In this document: one piece after another, positions 1 to 6,034 of the stretch | How positions within the stretch are numbered: position 1 is the stretch's first letter | Layout of the letters: each line of letters opens with the position of its first letter | Assembly: GCA_016763165.1 (NCBI GenBank) | Contig: JAESUJ010000021.1 | Coordinates: forward strand, 1 to 6,062 | Reading direction: 5' to 3' | Length of the DNA: 6,062 nucleotides | DNA from: Candidatus Babeliales bacterium | GTDB taxonomy: Bacteria > Babelota > Babeliae > Babelales > CAZZPM01 | Made by a program: the position numbers and the translations under genes | The notes under the pieces: model-generated | What the model saw: the letters and a program-made list of their open reading frames with translations, nothing else | Database searches by the model: none | What the model was told of the DNA's origin: nothing

Positions 1-76
1 ACTTTATTCTAATTGATTTTTAAAAAAATACAATATTTAATAATAAAAATTTAATAATGAAAAGTTGATAAGCACG

Positions 77-152
77 TGGAGCCCACGAACGGATTCGAAC
101 CGGCGACCTCTCCCTTACCAAGGAAGTGCTCTACCAACTGAGCTACGTGGGC
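77..152 (-). tRNA. tRNA-Thr (anticodon GGT)
   Basis: The minus strand folds as a complete 76-base tRNA. The acceptor stem is GCCCACG/CGTGGGC with T as discriminator and an encoded CCA (77-79). The anticodon loop TTGGTAA gives GGT, which reads ACC/ACU threonine codons. The T-loop TTCGAAT is canonical. The T-stem has one mismatch: GCCGG faces CCGTT, giving a C50-U64 mispair and a G49-U65 wobble. It is the last tRNA of the minus-strand block and is followed by 76 bases with no gene up to the window edge. In many bacteria tRNA-Thr(GGT) directly precedes the EF-Tu gene, so tuf is a likely neighbour outside the window; that is inference. Confidence 0.97.
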
Positions 153-183
153 CAAAATACATGTATAATAAACATAATGTATC

Positions 184-259
184 TGGAGCTGGCAACAGGA
201 TTCGAACCGGCGACCTGCTGATTACAAATCAGCTGCTCTACCAACTGAGCTATGCCAGC
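184..259 (-). tRNA. tRNA-Thr (anticodon TGT)
   Basis: This is a complete 76-base tRNA on the minus strand. The acceptor stem is GCTGGCA/TGCCAGC with T as discriminator and an encoded CCA at 184-186. The anticodon stem is GCTGA/TCAGC and the loop TTTGTAA gives TGT, for ACA threonine codons. The T-stem GCCGG faces CCTGT, leaving a C51-U63 mispair. It lies 31 bases upstream (in transcription) of tRNA-Thr(GGT) and 8 bases after tRNA-Gly, so the three are surely co-transcribed. It shares an identical 19-base T-arm/variable-loop block with tRNA-Thr(GGT). Confidence 0.97.
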
Positions 260-267
260 CCACAAAA

Positions 268-343
268 TGGAGCGGGAAACGGGGCTCGAACCCGCGACCT
301 ACAGCTTGGAAGGCTGTCGCTCTACCAATTGAGCTATTCCCGC
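268..343 (-). tRNA. tRNA-Gly (anticodon TCC)
   Basis: This is a complete 76-base tRNA on the minus strand. The acceptor stem is GCGGGAA/TTCCCGC with T as discriminator and CCA encoded at 268-270. The anticodon stem ACAGC/GCTGT encloses CTTCCAA, giving TCC for GGA/GGG glycine codons. The T-stem GCGGG/CCCGT pairs fully, with one G-U wobble. It is first of the tight Gly-Thr-Thr trio; an extended -10 element lies about 50 bases upstream at 396-404. Confidence 0.97.
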
Positions 344-598
344 ATTTATTTTCTCTAAATCTACTACATAAGTCAAGTACTTCCTATTGTATTTAATTAT
401 AACAAGCTATTAAATAAATAGTACCTATAATTTTCTACAACAATCAGAAACCAACCTTGTTTCAATAATACTAACGCTCTGTTATGCAATCATGTTATAA
501 CTTGCTAAATTTCTTTGATTTATAAAAAAACAGTTCTTCAATAAATCTCAGTTATTTAGGTGCTAACAACAATCACCGAAAACTCTATATCGAGTAGT
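344..598. other. tRNA-Tyr to tRNA-Gly spacer
   Basis: This 255-base spacer interrupts the tRNA block. I found no further tRNA T-arm signature and no convincing open frame on either strand. It is AT-rich and contains a candidate extended -10 promoter (396-404, minus strand) for the downstream trio. Nothing else in it could be supported. Confidence 0.6.
396..404 (-). promoter_or_regulatory. Extended -10 promoter for tRNA-Gly-Thr-Thr
   Basis: The minus strand reads TGTTATAAT, an exact match to the extended -10 consensus TGnTATAAT. Transcription would start near 389, about 45 bases before tRNA-Gly. The hexamer at -35 spacing (419-424, GTACTA) is poor, which is typical of extended -10 promoters. 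It would let the Gly-Thr-Thr trio, and probably whatever gene follows, be expressed independently of tRNA-Tyr. Confidence 0.45.
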
Positions 599-683
599 TG
601 GTGGGGAGAACAGGATTCGAACCTGTGAAGGCTGTGCCAACGGATTTACAGTCCGTCCCCTTTAACCGCTCAGGAACCTCCCC
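599..683 (-). tRNA. tRNA-Tyr (anticodon GTA)
   Basis: This is a complete 85-base class II tRNA on the minus strand with a long variable arm. The acceptor stem is GGGGAGG/TCTCCCC with an A discriminator and CCA encoded at 599-601. The anticodon stem ACGGA/TCCGT encloses CTGTAAA, giving GTA for tyrosine codons. The T-stem ACAGG/CCTGT is fully paired. The long variable arm combined with a GTA anticodon is the bacterial tRNA-Tyr form. It lies 139 bases after the tsaE stop. Confidence 0.97.
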
Positions 684-822
684 TATCACAACAAAGCATC
701 GCTTTTAAAAATTTCAAAAAAAACAGTTTCTTGTAAAATCAATTGCTAATAACTGCTTAAAACAGCATATCTTGTTATGAAAAGATATCAACCTTTTTTT
801 GCAAAAAATATTTTTATTACTT
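684..822. other. tsaE to tRNA-Tyr intergenic region
   Basis: This is an AT-rich spacer. It contains a short palindrome (TTTTTTGCAAAAAA, 795-808) just after tsaE. That palindrome could fold but is not a convincing intrinsic terminator, because it lacks a GC-rich stem. A candidate promoter for tRNA-Tyr lies at 764-791. No gene is visible. Confidence 0.5.
764..791 (-). promoter_or_regulatory. Candidate promoter for tRNA-Tyr
   Basis: On the minus strand a TTGATA box (786-791) is separated by 16 bases from TATGCT (764-769). Both resemble sigma-70 type -35 and -10 elements (four to five matches each). The start would fall near 757, leaving a leader of about 75 bases before tRNA-Tyr. The region is so AT-rich that chance matches are likely, so support is modest. 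Confidence 0.35.
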
Positions 823-1275
823 TCAAAGTCGCTTAAGCAACATACGACGTACAGCATGATTGCTCAAATCATAGGATATATGCAACTCTAAAACTTCATA
901 AGATTTTTTTTCATTTTGAAAAAACAGATGCGCTATATCCGGCCATTCAATCAATGAGAGACTCCCTTCTGCGCCCATCTGTTCGTGCAGTCCTAGCTCT
1001 TCAGCATCTTCCCATGCATTAAGTCGATATAAATCAAAATGTTGTATCTGAACAGCATTGCCTTGATAAAAGTTAACATAATTAAATGTTGGACTTGTCA
1101 CTATTTTCTTTGATCCTAAAGCATAAATAAGACGCTTGATTAATGTTGTTTTTCCAGCACCTAATGAACCAAAAAACAAAATAGTACGTACATTCTGCAA
1201 ATAAGGCATAATATTTATTTCAATCACTTTGTCAATTTGATCAACGTTATATGTTACTTCTTCTGTTATATTCAT
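823..1275 (-). CDS. tsaE: tRNA t6A biosynthesis ATPase TsaE
   Basis: The 150-residue product matches the usual length of TsaE (YjeE). This small cytoplasmic P-loop ATPase works with TsaB and TsaD to turn over the complex that places threonylcarbamoyl-adenosine (t6A) at position 37 of ANN-decoding tRNAs. Family landmarks are present in order: Walker A GSLGAGKTT at residues 36-44, SPTF at 61-64, HFDLYRL at 79-85, ELGL at 93-96, and IEWPD at 109-113. The ATG start lies nine bases after the stop of the NYN gene. No clear Shine-Dalgarno sequence precedes it, so translation is probably coupled to the upstream gene. It is the last protein gene of the minus-strand series and is followed by tRNA genes, including two tRNA-Thr species that are expected t6A substrates. 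TsaB, TsaC and TsaD are not in the window. Confidence 0.96.
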   Translation of the reverse strand: MNITEEVTYNVDQIDKVIEINIMPYLQNVRTILFFGSLGAGKTTLIKRLIYALGSKKIVTSPTFNYVNFYQGNAVQIQHFDLYRLNAWEDAEELGLHEQMGAEGSLSLIEWPDIAHLFFQNEKKSYEVLELHISYDLSNHAVRRMLLKRL

Positions 1276-1284
1276 ATTTCACTT

Positions 1285-1893
1285 TTATATTTTTTTTATA
1301 ACTGATGCGGCAGTACCTTTTTTTCTTCTTTTATGCAGAGCATCTCTTGTTGAATGCTCGTTTTCATCCTTATCAGGAAGATTAACACTAGCAATCATCA
1401 TCAACGCATCGAGCTCATTACTCACTGATTCATCACCATGATCAATTTTCTTAATTTCTCCACTCAACCCAGAAGCACTCTGAGTAGTTTGCTTATCCAT
1501 AATAACAGTTTTACAAACTAATTCCCAAAAAGCATCGCTATCCATACAAACAACATACTTACCCGCCTGGTGAGAAAGTTTTATCAAACCTCGATCATTA
1601 GTAACTAAAAGAAATTCTTTGTTCTTTTTTTTCTCAACATATTCAATGATCACATCGTCGGCGCTCATTCGTTGTCCGCTATGCATCACCACGACACCAT
1701 TTTTCACTTCACGCATCATATGCATGCTTAAACCACCATCAAAAAAGAGTATCACCTGGCTCACTGTTTCTGATTTTATTTTAAAATATTTTCCAATTTC
1801 GCATATAAACTTTCTTTTTTCCATGCGAAACTGCTGCCCTCTACACGAAAACACCATTTTCATTACATTGTACCCATCAACCAGAACAATCAT
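1285..1893 (-). CDS. NYN-domain (YacP/Rae1-like) ribonuclease
   Basis: The product has 202 residues. The first ~130 form a NYN/PIN-like nuclease domain of the YacP type, to which Bacillus Rae1, a ribosome-associated mRNA endonuclease, belongs. Visible motifs are VDGYN (5-9, with the first metal-binding aspartate), FFDGG (50-54), SADD (77-80) and VTNDRGL (97-103). The acidic residues Asp6, Asp52, Asp80 and Asp100 could build the metal-dependent active site. Residues ~133-202 form a polar tail that is not part of the domain and ends in a basic patch (HKRRKKG). The start is well supported: an AAGGGGG ribosome binding site (1901-1907) lies seven bases before ATG. The gene begins 15 bases after the permease stop. 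RNA cleavage is inferred from the family; the target in this organism is unknown. Confidence 0.85.
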   Translation of the reverse strand: MIVLVDGYNVMKMVFSCRGQQFRMEKRKFICEIGKYFKIKSETVSQVILFFDGGLSMHMMREVKNGVVVMHSGQRMSADDVIIEYVEKKKNKEFLLVTNDRGLIKLSHQAGKYVVCMDSDAFWELVCKTVIMDKQTTQSASGLSGEIKKIDHGDESVSNELDALMMIASVNLPDKDENEHSTRDALHKRRKKGTAASVIKKI

Positions 1894-1908
1894 ATCAATT
1901 CCCCCTTT

Positions 1909-2730
1909 TTACGCATGCTGACTCGCTTGAAATCTATCTTTACTAAACATATATCCATACAAACAAATACAGACCATTACCCAAGCCATAAGCCATATTT
2001 TTTGTCCAGTAGAAACAGAATCTCCAACCTGTAAAAAAGCATAACCTAGATGATATAAAAAATAGAAACCAATACCACTGTACCAAAGAAAAATGCCTTT
2101 TTCTAAAGCTATCCAAAATAAAACCAGTGTACATAATGGTTGAATGATAATAATCAAAAAGTACCAAAAAAAACAGGCTGCCTTAAATTGAAATATTTCC
2201 TTCTCTTCGACATCGTTTTTGCAATCATGATTAATAGATTTTTGTTCTTCAATACTTGATAACAAGATATCAGGCATATTTTTATCTACATCGAAAAAGA
2301 CTGCTCTATCTTCAACTCCCTCAACAAAGCGAACTAATTTCCTTCCACCAATATTCTTCCACAAAACTGCCTTTTGTTTTTTCTTGCAAACAAGACTTTC
2401 TCTCAGTTTTTTTCTTGCGAAATGGACAGACATTCCATACATAGACTGGCAACAAGCACCAATAGTAGAAATAATTAAAAAGCTCATTAAGATAGGCCGA
2501 ACTCGACTAATAAAAGAAATATGCAACAAAAGGAATCGCTCCGCCTCTTGCAACACAATGAGAGAACGTAACCATAGCAGTAGTGCTACATATAAAGCAA
2601 ATGATAACCGATCAAGCAGTAAAAAAAAAGTATGATACAGAATATACATCTCAAGGCCAGATGCTATGCCTATTTTTTTATCACAATAATCAATAATCAC
2701 ATACAAAAAAACTAGCATGCCGTACATCAA
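1909..2730 (-). CDS. Divergent LptF/LptG-like permease (YjgP/YjgQ family)
   Basis: The 273-residue product has the LptF/LptG arrangement: three membrane segments, a soluble domain, then three more. Numbering from TTG, the segments are about 1-14 (short), 38-60, 78-98, 184-208, 214-235 and 244-262. The stretch with QEAERFLLL and RVRPILMSFL after the second segment resembles the cytoplasmic coupling helix that meets the LptB ATPase, where the family has an E-L-x-A-L-like motif. The soluble domain (~100-183) is short for the periplasmic jelly roll. LptF/LptG pull LPS from the inner membrane towards the LptC-LptA bridge. The start is uncertain: TTG (2728-2730) and ATG (2725-2727) both lack a ribosome binding site, and the frame stays open and hydrophobic back to the DUF502 stop, so the first membrane segment is probably longer. 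The assignment rests on topology and weak motifs. Confidence 0.65.
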   Translation of the reverse strand: MMYGMLVFLYVIIDYCDKKIGIASGLEMYILYHTFFLLLDRLSFALYVALLLWLRSLIVLQEAERFLLLHISFISRVRPILMSFLIISTIGACCQSMYGMSVHFARKKLRESLVCKKKQKAVLWKNIGGRKLVRFVEGVEDRAVFFDVDKNMPDILLSSIEEQKSINHDCKNDVEEKEIFQFKAACFFWYFLIIIIQPLCTLVLFWIALEKGIFLWYSGIGFYFLYHLGYAFLQVGDSVSTGQKIWLMAWVMVCICLYGYMFSKDRFQASQHA

Positions 2731-2766
2731 AAAAAATATCGTAAAAAGCGTGATAAAAATAAAGAA

Positions 2767-3411
2767 TCAAGCCTCTTTATCATTTGATGGTCCAATATTA
2801 TTAGGATGAATAACACCACACGAAATCATCATCTTTACCGCATCTTCAAAAGAAATATTTGTTGAAATAATATGTGACTCCGGAACAAAGATCATGAAAC
2901 CAGTTGTGATATGCGAAGTTGGCATAAATACTTTCATTATTTTCTCATCATTTTTTTTATGAATCAATCGCTTAATATCTTCTGTTTCTCCTAATAAAAA
3001 AGCTATTTTATAAACACCTTCTGCAGGATACTGAATTAAAACAACTTTTCTTTTTAACTCCGGATGCCCTGACGCATCAAAAAAGTCACCCATTGTCTTA
3101 ACGCTTGCATACACAATTCGTGCAAGCGGTATTTTGGTAACAATTTTTTCAACGTACAGCATAAATGGTGTAATAATAAAAAACTGCCCTAGTAAGCCGA
3201 TAAATAAAAAAAAGAAGAAAATTATAACAATTTCAGATCCTGGAATATTTTGCATCCACCATGGCTCTATCGCTCTCAAAGGAGCCAAAATACGAATTGA
3301 TGTGTTATACAAAAATTTCAAAACCCAAAATGTTACTGTCAGTGGCAAAAGAGTAAAAAAACCTTTTAAAAAAAGACGCTTAATATTATTAAACATAGAT
3401 TTATACAACAT
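2767..3411 (-). CDS. DUF502 family inner-membrane protein
   Basis: The 214-residue product has the full DUF502 (PF04367) pattern. A first membrane helix lies at about 14-36 (GFFTLLPLTVTFWVL), followed by IPGSE (56-60) and a second helix at about 61-85. Next come the IPLARIVYASVK segment (94-105), a soluble domain with VVLIQYP (123-129), the phrase MPTSHITTGFMIFVP (163-177), and FEDAVKMMISCGV near the end (188-200). The biochemical function of the family is not known. The start is secure: AGGAG (3418-3422) lies six bases before ATG, 13 bases after the glmM stop. The gene sits between glmM and an LPS-type permease, which hints at an envelope role, but this is context only. Confidence 0.92.
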   Translation of the reverse strand: MLYKSMFNNIKRLFLKGFFTLLPLTVTFWVLKFLYNTSIRILAPLRAIEPWWMQNIPGSEIVIIFFFFLFIGLLGQFFIITPFMLYVEKIVTKIPLARIVYASVKTMGDFFDASGHPELKRKVVLIQYPAEGVYKIAFLLGETEDIKRLIHKKNDEKIMKVFMPTSHITTGFMIFVPESHIISTNISFEDAVKMMISCGVIHPNNIGPSNDKEA

Positions 3412-3424
3412 ACTTTTCTCCTAC

Positions 3425-4769
3425 TTAGTATGCATTCGCCAATAAGCTCACTATCTGTTTATTTATTGCTTCTGCAATAGCTTCATCTTCATGCTCTGTA
3501 GTAATTCGAATAATTTCTTCTGTTCCTGAATATCGCACAATCATACGACCTGGAGTGATCTCTTGATGCAACGCTTGTAACTCCTGATAACAATTCAGCT
3601 CTTCAATTGGAATACGTGATGAGATAGGCAATGACTTGTTAATTTGAATAAAACGCGTAAAAGAATCATCGAAATTAGCATACTTGTTAATAATAGTTTC
3701 AAATACTTTAATCGCCACAAAAAGACCATCTCCTGTTGATATATATGGCTTAAGAATTATATGACCTGATGCCTCTCCACCAATCAGTGATGCATGCTTT
3801 TTCATTGCATGAGCAACATGCTTGTCTCCAACAGGAGTTCTCACAAGCTGCTTTCCTTCGCTTTGAAGAGCTTGCTCAAATCCAACATTGCTCATAATTG
3901 TTCCAACAATAATTTTTTGATTGTAAAAATCAGGATGCTGTAGCAATAAATAAAGCATTTCATCGCCATCTCGAATATGACCATGATAATCAACAGCAAT
4001 CACTCGATCTCCATCTCCATCAAACGCAAATCCCAACAGAGCTTTTTCTTTAATAACTATTTCTGCAAGTTTTTCTGGATACATAGCTCCACATCCTGCA
4101 TTGATATTTTTTCCATTAGGCTTTGCATTAATAACAACTACATCTGATACAAACAGTCTAAAAACATCCACAGCCATCTCTGACATTGCACCATTAGCTG
4201 CATCAATAACAATTTTTGATTCACATAATGTATTGTACGGAATAATCTTTTGTATCCACTTTTTATAAAAATCTTTCCAATCATTGCATAAAGGAAAAGT
4301 ATGTCGGTATGAACGCTTAAAGATCACATCGTCCAAGCAAGAATAAGTTGCATTGTATAATTCAGTTATCTGATGCTCATCATGTTCATTAATTTTTCCA
4401 GTTGCAACATCAAAAACTTTTATTCCATTATCAAAATACGAATTATGTGAAGCTGAAATCATGATAGCAATAGTTGTTTTTTTTTTTTTGAGCCCACCAT
4501 AAAAGAAGAGGCGTTGGAATGATCCCAACATCGCATATGTCTATGTTATCTACGTGCAGCAACCCATGTATCAAAGATTTTTTAATACGTTCAGCTGACT
4601 CTCTTGTATCATATCCGATCATAATAGATAAATCAGAACTATACCCGTACTTTGCAACAATCCACTCAAATAAAGAAAGCCCTAATACATACAAAGAGTC
4701 ATCAGTAAAAGGCCATTTATCTGCATGTCCCCTAATACCATCAGTCCCAAATGCTATTTTTTTATCCAT
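3425..4769 (-). CDS. glmM: Phosphoglucosamine mutase GlmM, frameshifted at an A13 run
   Basis: GlmM interconverts glucosamine-6-phosphate and glucosamine-1-phosphate on the way to UDP-GlcNAc for peptidoglycan and LPS. The gene is split by a +1 shift. The first frame (ATG at 4769, stop at 4443) encodes residues 1-97 and then 11 unrelated residues; the second frame carries the rest to 3425. Removing one A from the run at 4477-4489 gives a 447-residue protein, close to the E. coli length of 445. In that protein FGTDGIRG is at 7-14, ISASHN at 104-109 with the phosphorylated Ser107, the metal-binding DGDGDR at 250-255, GEASGH at 331-336, and the phosphate-binding RYSGTEEIIRI at 412-422 (Glu where the family usually has Pro). 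Both sides of the shift are well conserved, with no other damage, so this is not a decayed gene. It is first in the series and has its own promoter. Confidence 0.92.
4477..4489 (-). repeat. A13 homopolymer at the glmM frameshift
   Basis: The coding strand has 13 consecutive A residues between codon GCT-C and the ACAACT that encodes Thr-Thr. With 12 (or 15) A residues the frame runs straight through as ...WWAQKKKTTIAIMISASHN..., matching the family. With 13 it ends 11 codons later. Runs of this length are prone to replication slippage, RNA polymerase slippage and sequencing miscounts. Confidence 0.9.
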
Positions 4770-4819
4770 TATAAATCTTTCACAATTGTAGTATTCATAC
4801 TGTTTTTTTCGATTTTTAA

Positions 4820-4848
4820 ATTATATCATACCACCCCAAATAATACAA
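4820..4848 (-). promoter_or_regulatory. glmM operon promoter (extended -10)
   Basis: On the minus strand TTGTAT (4843-4848) is followed after exactly 17 bases by a perfect TATAAT (4820-4825), preceded by TG at the extended -10 position (TGATATAAT). This is the best promoter match in the window. Transcription would start near 4813, about 44 bases before the glmM ATG, and would drive glmM through tsaE. Confidence 0.75.
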
Positions 4849-4905
4849 TAAGACAAGCTGTTGCAACCCTGAGCGACAATCTCTTAATGAGGATACAAAA
4901 AAAGA

Positions 4906-4933
4906 TTGCTAATATTTCTATATTTGCTAAATT
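4906..4933 (+). promoter_or_regulatory. Candidate rpsB promoter
   Basis: TTGCTA (4906-4911) lies 16 bases before TAAATT (4928-4933), which is preceded by TG at the extended -10 position. Each hexamer matches four of six consensus bases. The start would be near 4940, giving a leader of about 130 bases before rpsB. Support is modest in such AT-rich DNA. Confidence 0.35.
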
Positions 4934-4971
4934 ATATATCTGAAATGTCGTTGATGTGACACTAAATAAAA

Positions 4972-5002
4972 AGGGTGGTTACCCTGCCGATTTATAAAAA
5001 TC
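4972..5002 (+). promoter_or_regulatory. Two tandem hairpins in the rpsB leader
   Basis: The first hairpin is AGGGT-GGTT-ACCCT (4972-4985); the second is GATTT-ATAA-AAATC (4989-5002). ACCC at 5014-5017 and ACCCT at 5038-5042 could also pair with the AGGGT arm, so alternative folds are possible just upstream of the ribosome binding site. S2 is known to repress its own mRNA through the leader in E. coli; a similar role here is inference. Confidence 0.35.
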
Positions 5003-5055
5003 AATGTAGTTGGACCCACGTGTTACTATTAAAAATAACCCTCACAATCTTTAAT

Positions 5056-5061
5056 AAAGGA
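5056..5061 (+). promoter_or_regulatory. rpsB ribosome binding site
   Basis: AAAGGA lies seven bases before the ATG at 5069. The spacing is good and fixes this start, which also matches the N-terminus expected for S2 (MALDLKQMLQAGIHFGH). Confidence 0.8.
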
Positions 5062-5068
5062 TTACTTT

Positions 5069-5995
5069 ATGGCTCTCGATTTAAAACAAATGTTACAAGC
5101 TGGTATCCACTTTGGACATAAGACTTCACGATGGGACCCTCGAATGAGACCATTTTTACGGGGTTCAAACAATAAAACACATCTAATTGATGTATCCAAA
5201 ACAGCTTTCCTTCTTGAAAGAGCCGGTAAATTTATTAAAGAAAAAGTTTCAAAAGGTGGTTCTCTTTTAATTGTAGGTACAAAAAAAGCGGGACAAAAAG
5301 CTGTTGAAAAAGCAGGTAAAGAACTTGCTATGCCATACATCATCCACCGCTGGGTTGGAGGAACTTTAAGCAACTTCGAACAAGTTCGTAAAGCAATTAC
5401 TCGTTTTTTACACTTGCAAGATGTAGTCAAAAAGCCGCTTACTAATTATAAGAAAAAAGAAATTGGTACAATTAACAAAGAAATTGACCGACTTAACAAA
5501 AACATTGGTGGAATTGTAGATCTTGATTTCCCTCCTGCAGCAGTTATCATTGTTGATGCAAAAAGAGAATCAACCGCTGTAAAAGAAGCATCCCGTTTAG
5601 GAATTCCTATTATTGCACTTGTTGATACTAATACAGATCCATCAGGAATTAACTATATCATTCCTGCAAATGATGACTCTCCACGATCCATTGGTTTTAT
5701 TCTTGATTATATCATTGAAATGGCCCAAGAAGGTAAAAAACTGTATGCAGAATTTAAAAAAGAAAATCCTGCACCAACTGCAAAAGAAAAAACAGAAAAC
5801 AGAACGGCAAAACCTGGACGACGTCCAAGAAAAATTGAAGCTAAACCAGAAGCAAAAACTGAACTTAAATCTGAAGTGAAAGTTGAAGCTAAATCTGAAC
5901 CTAAAGTAGAAGTAGTAAAAGTAAAAACTGTTACTAAAGAAGCAACTAAAAAAACAGAAAAAAAATCTTCAGAAGTTACACCTTCTGATAAATAA
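5069..5995 (+). CDS. rpsB: 30S ribosomal protein S2 with long charged C-terminal tail
   Basis: S2 binds late to the 30S subunit, between head and body, and is needed for translation initiation with S1. The S2 core fills residues 1 to about 230. Its signatures are GIHFGHKTSRWDPRM (12-26), GTKKA (70-74), HRWVGGTLSNF (93-103), PPAAVIIVD (155-163), IPIIALVDTNTDP (179-191) and IPANDDSPRSI (198-208). The protein has 308 residues against about 240 in E. coli. The extra ~78 residues are rich in Lys, Glu, Ala, Pro and Thr, are probably disordered or helical, and include a tetrapeptide repeat at 256-279. The gene has its own leader and ribosome binding site and runs away from glmM. A palindrome and a tRNA-Ser follow directly; tsf, the usual partner downstream, is not in the window. 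Confidence 0.98.
   Translation: MALDLKQMLQAGIHFGHKTSRWDPRMRPFLRGSNNKTHLIDVSKTAFLLERAGKFIKEKVSKGGSLLIVGTKKAGQKAVEKAGKELAMPYIIHRWVGGTLSNFEQVRKAITRFLHLQDVVKKPLTNYKKKEIGTINKEIDRLNKNIGGIVDLDFPPAAVIIVDAKRESTAVKEASRLGIPIIALVDTNTDPSGINYIIPANDDSPRSIGFILDYIIEMAQEGKKLYAEFKKENPAPTAKEKTENRTAKPGRRPRKIEAKPEAKTELKSEVKVEAKSEPKVEVVKVKTVTKEATKKTEKKSSEVTPSDK
5834..5905 (+). repeat. Six tandem x-E-x-K tetrapeptide units in the S2 tail
   Basis: Residues 256-279 read as six consecutive units IEAK, PEAK, TELK, SEVK, VEAK, SEPK, each encoded by 12 bases. At DNA level, TTGAAGCTAAA occurs at 5835-5845 and again at 5883-5893, exactly four units apart. The units differ at most third codon positions, so this is an old or constrained repeat and not a fresh tandem duplication. 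Confidence 0.75.
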
Positions 5996-5999
5996 TATT

Positions 6000-6031
6000 A
6001 AAAAACGTCTGTATTAATACAGACGTTTTTT
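6000..6031 (+). terminator. Perfect 32-base palindrome after rpsB (probable intrinsic terminator)
   Basis: The half AAAAAACGTCTGTATT is followed directly by its exact reverse complement. As RNA it would form a stem of about 14 pairs with a TTAA loop, ending in six U residues. It starts five bases after the rpsB stop. The A-run before and T-run after make it suitable for termination in both directions. It ends only three bases before tRNA-Ser, which leaves open whether it stops transcription or only marks a processing site. Confidence 0.75.
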
Positions 6032-6034
6032 CTT

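Larger units (their letters stand above)
4770..5068. other. Divergent control region between glmM and rpsB
   Basis: This 299-base gap separates two genes that point away from each other. It holds the glmM promoter (4820-4848, minus), a weaker candidate rpsB promoter (4906-4933, plus), two small hairpins in the rpsB leader (4972-5002), and the rpsB ribosome binding site. I see no small gene or tRNA in it. Confidence 0.7.

Noticed and set aside
65..358. Open frame of 97 codons on the plus strand
   Set aside because: It runs antisense through three tRNA genes. Its repeated peptide phrases are translations of tRNA T-arm and D-arm sequences.
795..808. TTTTTTGCAAAAAA palindrome as the terminator of the tsaE operon
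   Set aside because: The stem is almost entirely A-T with no room for a loop, so it is too weak to call a terminator.
2621..2629. A9 run (T9 on the coding strand) inside the permease gene as a further frameshift
   Set aside because: The frame is maintained through it and the membrane segment on both sides is consistent, so no break is indicated.
4830..4979. GGGTGGT present in the glmM promoter spacer (minus strand) and in the rpsB leader (plus strand), forming an inverted pair
   Set aside because: Seven bases are too few to claim a shared operator, and the two copies lie at different places relative to the promoters.
5011..5025. CACGTG with flanks resembling the tRNA-Thr acceptor end
   Set aside because: Only about eight bases match and there is no T-arm or anticodon arm nearby, so it is not a tRNA fragment.
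5062..5430. Open frame of 122 codons on the minus strand
   Set aside because: It lies wholly opposite the conserved S2 coding region and shows no recognisable domain, so it is a shadow of rpsB.
5613..5879. Open frame of 88 codons on the plus strand inside rpsB
   Set aside because: It is a shifted reading of the S2 C-terminal half with low-complexity Lys/Leu/Gln content and no start signal.
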